From Pannonibacter indicus (GTDB lineage Bacteria > Pseudomonadota > Alphaproteobacteria > Rhizobiales > Stappiaceae): a stretch of 64,000 nt of DNA. The stretch covers positions 1 to 64,000 of the forward strand of contig NZ_LIPT01000010.1 of assembly GCF_001418225.1 (NCBI RefSeq). Direction: 5' to 3'. Position 1 is the stretch's first letter. Each line of letters opens with the position of its first letter. The notes beneath the pieces are model-generated. The model was given only the letters and a program-made list of their open reading frames with translations. It made no database searches and had not been told where the DNA came from. Positions 11,485 through 19,925 of this stretch are shown here, one piece after another. The translations under genes were made by a program, and so were the position numbers.

Positions 11485-12140
11485 AGGCGGTCATCTTCGA
11501 TCTGGACGGCACGCTGGTCGACAGTGTGCAGGCCGTCACGGACATCGGCAATGCGCTAATGGCCGAACTGGATCTCGCCCCCCTCTCCGTTACCGAGACC
11601 CGCAGCTATATCGGCAACGGCGCAGCACGCTTCATCGAGCGGGCGCTGGCCGCCCGCGGCATCAGCGGCGACGCAAGCCTGCTGGCGGCGCGGGTGGAGC
11701 GCTTTGAAGAGCTTTATGCGCAGGCCCCCGGCAGCGCCAACCCGCCTTTCCCCGGCGTGGAAGCGGCCCTTCACGCGCTGAAGGCGCGCGGCATCCGTCT
11801 GGGGCTTTGCACCAACAAGCCCGGCGCGCCAACGCACAATCTGGTCGCGGCCCTCGGCTGGAGCGACTTCTTCGACGTGGTGGTGACGGGTGACACCCTG
11901 AGCACCCGCAAGCCGGATCCGGCCCCCCTCGCCTATGCGGCCAAGGTGCTGGCCCTTTCGCCGGAAGATCCGGGCTTTGCCTATGTGGGCGACAGCGAAG
12001 TGGACGCGGAAACCGCCGTGGCGGCCAAGGCGCGCTTCTTCCTCTTCACCGAAGGCTACCGCAAGAGCCCGGTGACGGCCTTGCCGCATGAAGCCGCCTT
12101 CAGCGACTTCGCAGACCTGGAAGCTCTGCTGAACGGCTGA
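11481..12140 (+). CDS. gph: Phosphoglycolate phosphatase (HAD family)
   Basis: Removes phosphate from 2-phosphoglycolate, a product of oxidative DNA repair or of Rubisco oxygenation, giving glycolate. HAD superfamily, 219 residues: motif [10 protein letters not shown] (7-15) with the nucleophilic Asp, motif II LCTNKP, and motif [16 protein letters not shown] and [10 protein letters not shown]. It overlaps rpe by four bases, a pairing also seen in other proteobacteria. It ends exactly where the convergent reductase gene ends, leaving no room for a conventional terminator. Confidence 0.92.
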   Translation: MKAVIFDLDGTLVDSVQAVTDIGNALMAELDLAPLSVTETRSYIGNGAARFIERALAARGISGDASLLAARVERFEELYAQAPGSANPPFPGVEAALHALKARGIRLGLCTNKPGAPTHNLVAALGWSDFFDVVVTGDTLSTRKPDPAPLAYAAKVLALSPEDPGFAYVGDSEVDAETAVAAKARFFLFTEGYRKSPVTALPHEAAFSDFADLEALLNG

Positions 12141-13085
12141 TCAGTAGCCCCGCTGGCGGTCCACCGCCGGCGGTATTTCTCCCCGCTCGAAATAAGCCGA
12201 CAGATTGGCCGCCACGATCCGTGCAGCCGTCGCCGGTGTTGTCGGGGCGCTGATGTGCGGCAGCACTGTGACCGACGGATGGCTCCAGCAGGGATTGTCC
12301 ACCGGCAGCGGCTCCTGCGCAAAGACATCCAGCACCGCATGGGACAGATGCCCCTCATCAAGGGCAGCCAGCAGCGCAGGCTGGTCCACAATCGGCCCCC
12401 GGCCAAAATTGATGAGTCCAGCACCGCGCGGCAGCATGGCAAGACGAGCCGTGTTGAGCAGGCCGCGCGTATCCGGCGTCAGCGGCAGCAAGACGACAAC
12501 GATATCCGAGCGCGACAGCACCCGCTGCAGCCCCTCCTCACCGCTGAAACACTCCGCCCCCTCCACTTCGGCAGGCGTGCGGCTCCAGCCGCTGACCGGA
12601 AAGCCATTGGCCAGCAGGCGCCGCGCCGCAGCCTTGCCGAGGTTCCCCAGCCCGAGAATGCCGATATGCCGGTCAGCGGCAAGGCGCGGCAAGGCTTCGG
12701 CCCAGATCTTCTCGCGCTGCTGCGCCAGATAGAGCGGAATGTCCCGGTGAAGATAAAGCGAAAAGGCCAGCACCGCCTCGGCCATGGTTTCCGCCAGCTG
12801 CGGATCGGTCATGCGGACGATGGCAAAGTCCGTATCGATCAGCTCGCCCAGCAACCGCTCCACCCCGGCCCACAGGCTCTGCACCCAGACAAGGCCCGGC
12901 AGCTCATGCAGATGCGCCGGATCCGGATTGGCGACAATGGCCACGCGTGCCGACAGGCGCTCTGCGGCGTCCATGGTGGCCAGCGGGCGCACATCGATCT
13001 GCGGCATCAGCCTTTCAAACTGCGCCATCCACTCCGCACGTTCCTCGGCAGACATCCGGGCAATGAAGGGAACGACGGGTTTCAT
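12141..13085 (-). CDS. D-2-hydroxyacid dehydrogenase, GhrA-like
   Basis: NAD(P)H-dependent reductase of 314 residues, probably acting on glyoxylate or hydroxypyruvate. The Rossmann motif GLGNLG is at 145-150. The C-terminal catalytic region contains INFGRGPIVDQPAL, the Glu in FAQEPLP and the catalytic His in LPHISAPT. Start at 13085 follows AAGGTG. Substrate cannot be read from sequence. Convergent placement against gph fits a glycolate/glyoxylate theme but is not proof. Confidence 0.85.
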   Translation of the reverse strand: MKPVVPFIARMSAEERAEWMAQFERLMPQIDVRPLATMDAAERLSARVAIVANPDPAHLHELPGLVWVQSLWAGVERLLGELIDTDFAIVRMTDPQLAETMAEAVLAFSLYLHRDIPLYLAQQREKIWAEALPRLAADRHIGILGLGNLGKAAARRLLANGFPVSGWSRTPAEVEGAECFSGEEGLQRVLSRSDIVVVLLPLTPDTRGLLNTARLAMLPRGAGLINFGRGPIVDQPALLAALDEGHLSHAVLDVFAQEPLPVDNPCWSHPSVTVLPHISAPTTPATAARIVAANLSAYFERGEIPPAVDRQRGY

Positions 13086-13176
13086 GACGGTGGCACCTTG
13101 CGCTTTCAGATTTGCGCCGGATCATGCCTTGCCACAATGCTGCCGCAAAGTGGAAAGTGCCCGCCGGCCGCAAAAA

Positions 13177-15285
13177 TCAGCTGGCCAACCGCCCTGCTCC
13201 GGGCATTTCCGCCCTGCCATCAGTGTCACCGGCGGCCGCGCCCGGAGACGCCGCGCGCAACTGCTCCCGCAGCATGAGAGTCTGGACCGAAGACAGCGGC
13301 ATTGGCCGCCCGAAGAGGAACCCCTGCACGGCGGGGCATCCCGCCTCCCGCAGATAGGCAAACTCCTCCTCGCTCTCCACCCCCTCGGCCAGCACCGGGA
13401 TATTCATGCTTTCGGCAATCAGCAAGGCGGCACGCACGATGGCGGCAGCCCGGGGCCGGTTGGCCACATCGGTGATGAAGCTGCGGTCGATCTTGATCTT
13501 GTCGAAGGGGAAATGCTGCAGCAGCGCCAGCGAGGAATAGCCCGTGCCGAAGTCATCCATGGCGATGGAAACACCCAGCGTCTTGAGCCGGGTGATGGTC
13601 GCCAGCGCCCGGGCGTGATCGGCGATCAAGCCGCTCTCGGTCAGCTCGATTTCGAGACGCTCCGGCGCGAGCCCCGTCTCCTTCAGCACTTCATCCACCA
13701 AGGCCGGCAGATCGAGACGCGTCAGCTGATAGGCCGCGACATTGACCGCAACCTTGTAGCCCCCCGGCCAGGCGGCCGCATCGGCACAGGCACGGCGCAG
13801 GACATAGTCGCCGATTTCCGCAATCAGCCCGGTGCGCTCGGCAACCGGGATGAAATCGCCCGGAGACACCATGCCAAGGGTGGGATGGTGCCAGCGCACC
13901 AGCGCCTCGAAGCCGACGAGGGACCGGGTGCTGGTGCAGTTCTGGGGCTGGTAGTAAAGCTCCAGCTGGTTGCCCGAAACGGCGCTCCGCAGATCAATGG
14001 CCAGCCGGGCCTGATGGCGCACATCGTCATCAAGACCCGCCTGATAGCGGCGGACCTCTCCGCTGCCGCCACGCCGGGCATCCTGCGCGGCAAGGCTCGC
14101 CCTTGTCATCAGCGTCGAGGCATCCAGCCCGTCGTCCGGAAAGACGGCATAGCCGACAGCACTGCGCAGGGTGAGCGTGCCTGCCGGTGTCATGTGTGGT
14201 CCGGCCACCAGCTTCTGCAGCCGGGCGGCAGAGGCGCTGGTTTCATGACGGCCAAAGACCCGCGTCTTGATGAACAGAAACTGCGCCCCCGGCAGACGGG
14301 CGGTATATTCATCGGCCATCAGGGCATCGTTGAGATGCAAGCCCACTTCCCGCAGCACCGCATCTCCGGTGACCTCACCATGGGCGGCGTTGATCATGGC
14401 GAATTCTTCCAGATCAATGGTGTAGACCGCCACCCTGTCGTTGCTCCGGATGGCGCTGTCCAGAAGCTCCGCCAGCTTGCCTTCCGCCCAGGCCTTGTTG
14501 GGCAGACCGGTGAGAGCATCGAACAGGGTCAGCTGCTGATAGCGCTCCGTTGCCTCCTGCAAGGAGAAACGGTCGATGGTGTAGGACGACCCGACGGTCA
14601 CCAGCAGGACAGTGGTGATGCCGGTCACCGCAGCCAGCATATACTCGTCCGGCATCGCCTGAGGCGGAATATCAATGCCTGCCAGCGGCGTGATTGTCAT
14701 CGCCTCCATACCGGTGAAATGCATGGAGACAATCGCCAGGATCATCGCCACCATCGACCCGAAGCGGCAGAACCGCGTGACCGGCCGGGAGGCTCGGTTG
14801 AAGGCAAGCCCTCCGAACAAGGCACCGAGCAGCACGGATGCCAGCACGTAGGACGGCTCCCAGGTGATGATACCCGGCACCAGAAATGCGGCCATGCCGG
14901 TGTAATGCATGATCGCGATGCCAAATCCAAAGAGCACTCCGCCCAGTTCGATCGTCAGCCCCGCGTGTGAGCGCAAGGACACGCCGAAGGCAAAGCAGGT
15001 GCAGAGGAACAGGATCGCAAAGCTGGCTGCCGTCAATCCGGGTGCAAATGAGCGGTCGAACGGGACGAGATAGCCCAGCATGGCCGCAAAATGAGTGGTC
15101 CAGATCGTACAGGTCGCAACGAGCGCACCAAGGAACAGCCAGAGCCACCGGCGCGAGCCGTCACTCCTGCGCATGCGCGTGTAAATGCGCATCGACAGGA
15201 AAGACCCGAAAACACAGACGACTGCGGCAAGAGCGACGTAGCGCAGGTCGTGTTCGACCGCGATACAGGACAAGACGTTCAGCAT
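13177..15285 (-). CDS. MHYT-GGDEF-EAL membrane signalling protein, likely c-di-GMP phosphodiesterase
   Basis: A 702-residue inner-membrane protein. Residues 1-240 carry about seven hydrophobic spans with three MHYT-type motifs (THFAAM near 65, MHYTGM near 127, MHFTGM near 189), a sensor proposed to bind copper and respond to gases. Residues 250-420 form a GGDEF-like domain whose active motif is degenerate (PGAQF at 332-336), so cyclase activity is unlikely. Residues 435-690 form an EAL domain with the key residues intact: EALVRW (460), IELTES, DDFGTGYSS, KIDRSF and AEGVES. Expected to hydrolyse c-di-GMP and so influence motility or attachment. Start at 15285 gives the classic MHYT beginning and has AAGGGG upstream. 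Confidence 0.9.
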   Translation of the reverse strand: MLNVLSCIAVEHDLRYVALAAVVCVFGSFLSMRIYTRMRRSDGSRRWLWLFLGALVATCTIWTTHFAAMLGYLVPFDRSFAPGLTAASFAILFLCTCFAFGVSLRSHAGLTIELGGVLFGFGIAIMHYTGMAAFLVPGIITWEPSYVLASVLLGALFGGLAFNRASRPVTRFCRFGSMVAMILAIVSMHFTGMEAMTITPLAGIDIPPQAMPDEYMLAAVTGITTVLLVTVGSSYTIDRFSLQEATERYQQLTLFDALTGLPNKAWAEGKLAELLDSAIRSNDRVAVYTIDLEEFAMINAAHGEVTGDAVLREVGLHLNDALMADEYTARLPGAQFLFIKTRVFGRHETSASAARLQKLVAGPHMTPAGTLTLRSAVGYAVFPDDGLDASTLMTRASLAAQDARRGGSGEVRRYQAGLDDDVRHQARLAIDLRSAVSGNQLELYYQPQNCTSTRSLVGFEALVRWHHPTLGMVSPGDFIPVAERTGLIAEIGDYVLRRACADAAAWPGGYKVAVNVAAYQLTRLDLPALVDEVLKETGLAPERLEIELTESGLIADHARALATITRLKTLGVSIAMDDFGTGYSSLALLQHFPFDKIKIDRSFITDVANRPRAAAIVRAALLIAESMNIPVLAEGVESEEEFAYLREAGCPAVQGFLFGRPMPLSSVQTLMLREQLRAASPGAAAGDTDGRAEMPGAGRLAS

Positions 15286-15485
15286 GCATTGCACCCCTTC
15301 ACAGGGGAAAATACGTAGCAGTGGCGTAAAGTCTCTTAACGCAGCGGGAATTCCGCTTTTAACGTCACCAATTCCTTGATCCGGACAACCGGATATTGAA
15401 GCAGATCGCACAGCACACGAGCCGCTCGCCGCCCCGAAAAGGCAAGGCAAGCGGCGCATGGGTGGGGCAAAACATCCAGGACGGA

Positions 15486-15690
15486 ATAAAATTTCAGAAA
15501 CCCTAAAAATAACACCACCACAAAGAAACAGAAACTTCACAAACAAAACAATTCGACCTTGAATAGTATATATCGAAAGTAAAAAGGCAAAAAATTCCTT
15601 TTGTAATCAAAATATAATTTAGAAAAAAATACACAGAATAAAAATCCGGAAACCCCTCTCAGAACAGGCATATTTTAAAATATGTCAGAA
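15486..15690. promoter_or_regulatory. AT-rich control region with 16-bp palindrome
   Basis: The 605-bp gap between the MHYT gene and the choline operon contains a stretch that is strikingly AT-rich for this GC-rich window. At 15669-15684 is the perfect palindrome CATATTTTAAAATATG. No gene is evident. It probably carries divergent promoter elements and may be a site for a nucleoid protein; that is inference. Confidence 0.5.
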
Positions 15691-15692
15691 CC

Positions 15693-15720
15693 TTGACACA
15701 GATATCCAGAAGACTATGTT
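15693..15720 (+). promoter_or_regulatory. Sigma-70-type promoter of the choline ABC operon
   Basis: TTGACA at 15693-15698 and TATGTT at 15715-15720 are separated by 16 bp, a near-consensus housekeeping promoter. Transcription would begin near 15727, giving a leader of about 160 bases before the substrate-binding protein gene. Confidence 0.6.
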
Positions 15721-15729
15721 AAGCGTCAT

Positions 15730-15747
15730 TACCCTGAATGCAGGGTA
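15730..15747 (+). promoter_or_regulatory. Palindromic operator candidate
   Basis: TACCCTGAATGCAGGGTA has 7-bp perfect arms and a 4-bp centre, placed just downstream of the predicted -10 box and over or next to the expected start site. That is a typical repressor position. In RNA it could also form a small 5' hairpin. The regulator is unknown; BetI-type or GntR-type repressors are possibilities only. Confidence 0.5.
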
Positions 15748-15890
15748 GATATTTTAGAATGCCGGCGATTTTCGATCGCAGGAGGACTCCCTCCGTCCGG
15801 CATTACATTTTGCCACCACGTGATCCTGGATCGTGCTGGCTTTCGCTCCGCAGGCCTCGCCAGCGGATGACGACCAACAGGAGACTGACA

Positions 15891-16886
15891 ATGACAAAGA
15901 CACTTCTGCTGACGGGCGCCGCCCTGATTGGCCTTGGCATGTCCGGCGCTTCGGCCGCCGACGAATGCGGGCGGGTGACGCTGGCCGAAATGAACTGGCC
16001 CTCAGCGGGTGCCATTGCCCATATCGACAAGATCATTCTCGAGGAGGGCTTCGGCTGCGAGGTGGAACTGGTGATTGGCGACACGGTGCCGACCTTCACC
16101 TCCATGACCGAGAAGGCTGAACCGGACATGGCTCCCGAGTTGTGGGTGAACACCATCCAGGATCCGCTCGACAAGGCCGTTGCAGAAGACAAGCTGATCA
16201 TCGGCAGCGAGGTCCTGCCGGAAGGCGGCGTGGAGGGCTTCTGGGTCCCGACCTACCTTGCCGAGGAACATGGCCTGAAGACGCTGGCCGACGCGCTGGC
16301 AAAGCCGGAGCTGTTCCCCGGCGCGGAAGACCGCAGCAAGGGCGCTTTCTTCAACTGCCCCTCGGGCTGGGCCTGCCAGACCCTGACCACCAATCTGTTT
16401 GCCGCCTTCGATGCGGAAAGCAAAGGCTTCGAACTGGTCGACACCGGCTCGGCGGCCGGGCTCGATGGCTCCATCTCCCGTGCCTTTTCCCGCAACGAAG
16501 GCTGGCTCGGCTACTACTGGGCGCCGACGCCTATCCTTGGCAAATACGAGATGACCCGGCTTGAACTGGGCGTCGAGCATGATGCGGCCGAATGGGAGCG
16601 CTGCACCGCCGTCTCCGGCTGCCTCGACCCTAAGCCCAACGACTGGGACAAGTCGCCGGTCTACACCGTCGTGACCAAGGAATTTGCGGAGAAAGCGGGC
16701 GTTGCCATGGATTACGTCAAGAGCCGCTCCTGGGACAACGCAACCGCTGGCGAAGTGCTGGCCTGGATGACGGACAATCAGGCCTCCAATGAGGATGGCG
16801 CCTTCTGGTTCCTCGAGAACAAGCCGGAGGTCTGGGAGGCCTGGGTCTCCCCGGAAGTGGCGGAAAAGGTGAAATCCGCTCTCTGA
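15891..16886 (+). CDS. Choline/glycine-betaine-type ABC substrate-binding protein
   Basis: Periplasmic receptor of the OpuAC/ProX family, 331 residues, with a Sec signal peptide of about 22 residues (cut near ASA-A). It resembles the choline/betaine receptors of rhizobia; aromatic residues suited to binding a quaternary ammonium group are present (NWPSAG near 31, FWVPTY, YYWAPTP). Several Cys (in CGR, GFGCEV, NCPSGWACQ and RCTAVSGCL) suggest disulfides. Start at 15891 follows AGGAG; an earlier in-frame ATG lacks a signal peptide. First gene of a three-gene operon. Substrate choice between choline, glycine betaine and proline betaine is not resolved. Confidence 0.88.
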   Translation: MTKTLLLTGAALIGLGMSGASAADECGRVTLAEMNWPSAGAIAHIDKIILEEGFGCEVELVIGDTVPTFTSMTEKAEPDMAPELWVNTIQDPLDKAVAEDKLIIGSEVLPEGGVEGFWVPTYLAEEHGLKTLADALAKPELFPGAEDRSKGAFFNCPSGWACQTLTTNLFAAFDAESKGFELVDTGSAAGLDGSISRAFSRNEGWLGYYWAPTPILGKYEMTRLELGVEHDAAEWERCTAVSGCLDPKPNDWDKSPVYTVVTKEFAEKAGVAMDYVKSRSWDNATAGEVLAWMTDNQASNEDGAFWFLENKPEVWEAWVSPEVAEKVKSAL

Positions 16887-17029
16887 GCCGGTGATTGACA
16901 GGCGGCCGGACGCGCTTGGCAGCACAGCCTGCGGAGCGCGTCCGGCCCGTCCCCTTCCGGCTTGCGCTTTTCATCCTCAGGCGCCCGCCTCCACGCAAAG
17001 CAGCGGGCAGGCGCAACAAGGACACTTCA

Positions 17030-17914
17030 ATGGATCTTTTCGACTTTCCCTCGCTCAGCCGCGGCACGTTGCGTGCCATGCGGCAGACGATCGATGCGGG
17101 GTTTCTTGAGTTTACCCGCGCCTATGGCGACGCGCTGTCCCGGGCCTTCGAACCGCTGCGCCTGCTGCTGAACGGTATCGAGAACCTGCTGCTCAACTCC
17201 CCCTGGCCGCTGGTTCTGGCCGGCATTCTCGCCATTGTCTTCCTCATCAGCCGCAGCGGGCGCATCACGGCAGGCAGCCTCGTGGCACTTGTGCTGATCG
17301 GCGTGCTCGGCATGTGGGATGACACCATGCGCACCATTGCGATGGTGGCAGTGTGTACCCTCACAGCGGTCGTGCTCGGCATTCCCATCGGCATCGCCAT
17401 GGCCCGGTCCGACAGGCTTCAGGGCGCCATCAATCCGGTGCTCGACCTGATGCAGACCATGCCAGTCTTCGTCTATCTGATCCCGGTGGTGATGATCTTC
17501 GGCCTCGGCAAGGTGCCGGGCGTCATTGCCGTGGTCATCTATGCCATTCCCCCGATGATCCGCCTCACCAACCTCGGCATCCGCCTGGTCAGCGCCGATG
17601 TGCTGGAAGCGGCCGATGCCTTCGGCTCCTCCTCCTGGCAGAAGCTGAAAGACGTGCAGCTGCCGCTGGCGCTGCCCACCATCATGGCCGGCATCAACCA
17701 GTGCATCATGATGTCCCTGTCGATGGTTGTCGTCGCCTCCATGATCGGCGTGCGCGGCCTTGGCCAGCCGGTGCTGCAGGCGATCAACAACCAGTTCTTC
17801 ACAATGGGCATTCTCAACGGCCTCGCCATTGTCGCCATCGCCATCATCTTCGACCGCTCTACCCAGGCCTATGGCAGGCGCATGCAGAAACATTCGGAGG
17901 CCGCCCATGGCTGA
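17030..17914 (+). CDS. Choline/betaine ABC transporter permease (ProW/OpuAB type)
   Basis: Inner-membrane permease of 294 residues. After an amphipathic N-terminal about 55 residues come six or so hydrophobic spans, with the docking loop around SADVLEAADAFGSSSWQKLKD. It forms the translocation pore, probably as a homodimer, for the upstream receptor. Start at 17030 follows AAGGACA. Its stop lies inside the start of the ATPase gene (8-base overlap), indicating coupled translation. Confidence 0.88.
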   Translation: MDLFDFPSLSRGTLRAMRQTIDAGFLEFTRAYGDALSRAFEPLRLLLNGIENLLLNSPWPLVLAGILAIVFLISRSGRITAGSLVALVLIGVLGMWDDTMRTIAMVAVCTLTAVVLGIPIGIAMARSDRLQGAINPVLDLMQTMPVFVYLIPVVMIFGLGKVPGVIAVVIYAIPPMIRLTNLGIRLVSADVLEAADAFGSSSWQKLKDVQLPLALPTIMAGINQCIMMSLSMVVVASMIGVRGLGQPVLQAINNQFFTMGILNGLAIVAIAIIFDRSTQAYGRRMQKHSEAAHG

Positions 17915-18983
17915 ACATCTGACTACCGCCCCCACTCCCGCAGACGATCCGGACGAAGAGGCAAGCGTTGCCGGCATCGAGCTGCGCGGCCTTTACAAGG
18001 TCTTCGGCCCCAATCCGGCCGGCGTCATGGATCTCGTGCGCGAGGGCATCTCCAAGACGGAGCTGAACGACAGGCACAACCACATCCTCGGCCTCAAGGA
18101 CATCAACCTCACCATGCCTGCCGGGCGCATTCAGGTGGTGATGGGCCTGTCCGGCTCGGGCAAATCCACCCTCATCCGCCACATCAACCGGCTGATCGAG
18201 CCGACGGCAGGTGAGGTGCTGTTCGAGGGGCAGGATGTGTGCTCCATGTCTGCCCAGCAGCTGCGCGATTTCCGCCGCCACAAGACGGCGATGGTGTTCC
18301 AGAAATTCGCCCTGCTGCCGCACCGGACCGTGCTGCGCAACACCATCTACGGCCTCGAAATTCAAGGCATTCCCGAACACGAGGCCAAGGAACGCGCCGC
18401 CCGCTGGCTGACCCGCGTCGGGCTGGAAGGTTATGAGGATTACTACCCCAACCAGCTCTCCGGCGGCATGCAGCAGCGCGTCGGCCTTGCCCGGGCGCTG
18501 GCCAATGACGCGGGCATCCTGCTGATGGACGAGGCCTATTCAGCCCTCGACCCGCTGATCCGCATGGACATGCAGAAGGTGCTTCTGGACCTGCAGCAGG
18601 AGTTGAACAAGACCATCGTCTTCATCACCCACGACCTGGACGAGGCCCTGCGCCTTGGCGACCGCATCGCCATCCTGCGGGATGGCGAGATCGTGCAGGA
18701 TGGCACGGGCCAGGAGATCGTGCTGCGCCCGGCGGACAGCTACATCGCCGATTTCGTGCGCGAGGTGAACCGGGGCCGGGTGCTGAAGGTCAACACCATC
18801 ATGCGCAAGGGCGAACTGGCCGAAACGGATCTGACGATCCCCAGCGGCAGCCTGCTGGAAGATGCCGCAAGACTCTTCTCTGAAACCAGCGAGACTTCAG
18901 CAATTGTGGTGCGTCCTGATGGCCGGAGACTCGGCACCATCCAGCTGCATGACATGATCGCAGCCATGGTGTCGCCGGGCTGA
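17907..18983 (+). CDS. Choline/betaine ABC transporter ATPase (ProV type)
   Basis: ATP-binding subunit of 358 residues. An N-terminal ProV-like extension (IELRGLYKVFGPNP) precedes Walker A GLSGSGKST (about 81-89); the signature LSGGMQQR and Walker B LLMDEAYSALD follow. Note Ala after DE where Pro is common, which is usual in ProV. The last about 75 residues (VLKVNTIMRKGELAET onward) look like a single CBS-type half-domain, the element that senses ionic strength in OpuA relatives. It ends 9 bp from the convergent metal permease gene. Confidence 0.88.
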   Translation: MAEHLTTAPTPADDPDEEASVAGIELRGLYKVFGPNPAGVMDLVREGISKTELNDRHNHILGLKDINLTMPAGRIQVVMGLSGSGKSTLIRHINRLIEPTAGEVLFEGQDVCSMSAQQLRDFRRHKTAMVFQKFALLPHRTVLRNTIYGLEIQGIPEHEAKERAARWLTRVGLEGYEDYYPNQLSGGMQQRVGLARALANDAGILLMDEAYSALDPLIRMDMQKVLLDLQQELNKTIVFITHDLDEALRLGDRIAILRDGEIVQDGTGQEIVLRPADSYIADFVREVNRGRVLKVNTIMRKGELAETDLTIPSGSLLEDAARLFSETSETSAIVVRPDGRRLGTIQLHDMIAAMVSPG

Positions 18984-18992
18984 GGCACGCAT

Positions 18993-19925
18993 TCACCCCT
19001 GCGCAAGCCCCTTGCGGTGGCGGCCCCAAACGGCGGCCACCGCAAGGAAAAGCCCGCTGACCGTGGCGATCATGCCCGCTGCGCTCACCGAGTTATCCGC
19101 CCCCAGCCACAGCGGGCCATAGCCAGCCAGCACATAGCCGGAGATAGCCGCCAGCGCCGCGATCACAAGGCTCAGTCCCACCTGGGCTGTGAGCCGGTTC
19201 GTCATCAGCCGCGCCGTCGCGGGCGGGCAGATGAACATGGCAATGACGATGATCGAGCCCACCGCATCAAAGGCCGCAACAGCCGCCACGGCCGAAAGCG
19301 TGACCAGCCCGAGGCTGAGCAGCGTCACCGGCAGCCCGCGCGCTGCGGCATAGCCTTCGTCGAAGGTCATCAGCACCAGCGGCCGCCAGAACAGCCCCAT
19401 CAGCAGGAACACAGCAACCGTGACACCCGCCATGCGCGGGAGTTCCGGCGGCAGCCCGGCCAGCGCCTGTGGATCGGCGAGCGAGCCCCAGCCATCCGCA
19501 TCCAGCCAGATCAGGCTTTCCAGATTGCCATAGAGCGCGTGCTCCACATCCAGATGCACCGTGCTGGTGTTGCTCTGTTCCAGAAGCAGCACACCGGTGG
19601 CAAAAAGCGTGGTGAAGACCACTCCCATCGCCGCCCCCGGCTCCATCCGGGCGTAGCGGCGCAGCAGTTCGATCAGCACCACGGCAATAAGCGCCGCCCC
19701 ACCCGCACCCAGCATCATCGGCCAGGTGGAAATCTGGCCGGTGAACAGAAAGGCAACAACAATGCCCGGCAGCACCACATGCGAAATGGCGTCGCCGATC
19801 ATCGCTTCGCGCCGCAGGATGAGGAAATTGCCTGGCAGGGCACAGGCCAACGCGGCCAGCGTGCCTATCAGCAGCGGCGTCAGGCTGAATTGCACGAACT
19901 CCGCGCCGGACATCTCAGCCCCCAT
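18993..19925 (-). CDS. Metal ABC transporter permease (ABC-3 family)
   Basis: A 310-residue inner-membrane protein of the ZnuB/TroD/MntB (ABC-3) family with eight or nine hydrophobic spans; the conserved DAISHVVLPG segment at about 44-53 and the later TFDEGYAAARGLP loop are typical. It should pair with the neighbouring permease as a heterodimer for Mn, Zn or Fe. Start at 19925 has GGGGAG nine bases upstream; 19913 is an alternative. It overlaps the preceding permease gene by 11 bases. Confidence 0.87.
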   Translation of the reverse strand: MGAEMSGAEFVQFSLTPLLIGTLAALACALPGNFLILRREAMIGDAISHVVLPGIVVAFLFTGQISTWPMMLGAGGAALIAVVLIELLRRYARMEPGAAMGVVFTTLFATGVLLLEQSNTSTVHLDVEHALYGNLESLIWLDADGWGSLADPQALAGLPPELPRMAGVTVAVFLLMGLFWRPLVLMTFDEGYAAARGLPVTLLSLGLVTLSAVAAVAAFDAVGSIIVIAMFICPPATARLMTNRLTAQVGLSLVIAALAAISGYVLAGYGPLWLGADNSVSAAGMIATVSGLFLAVAAVWGRHRKGLAQG

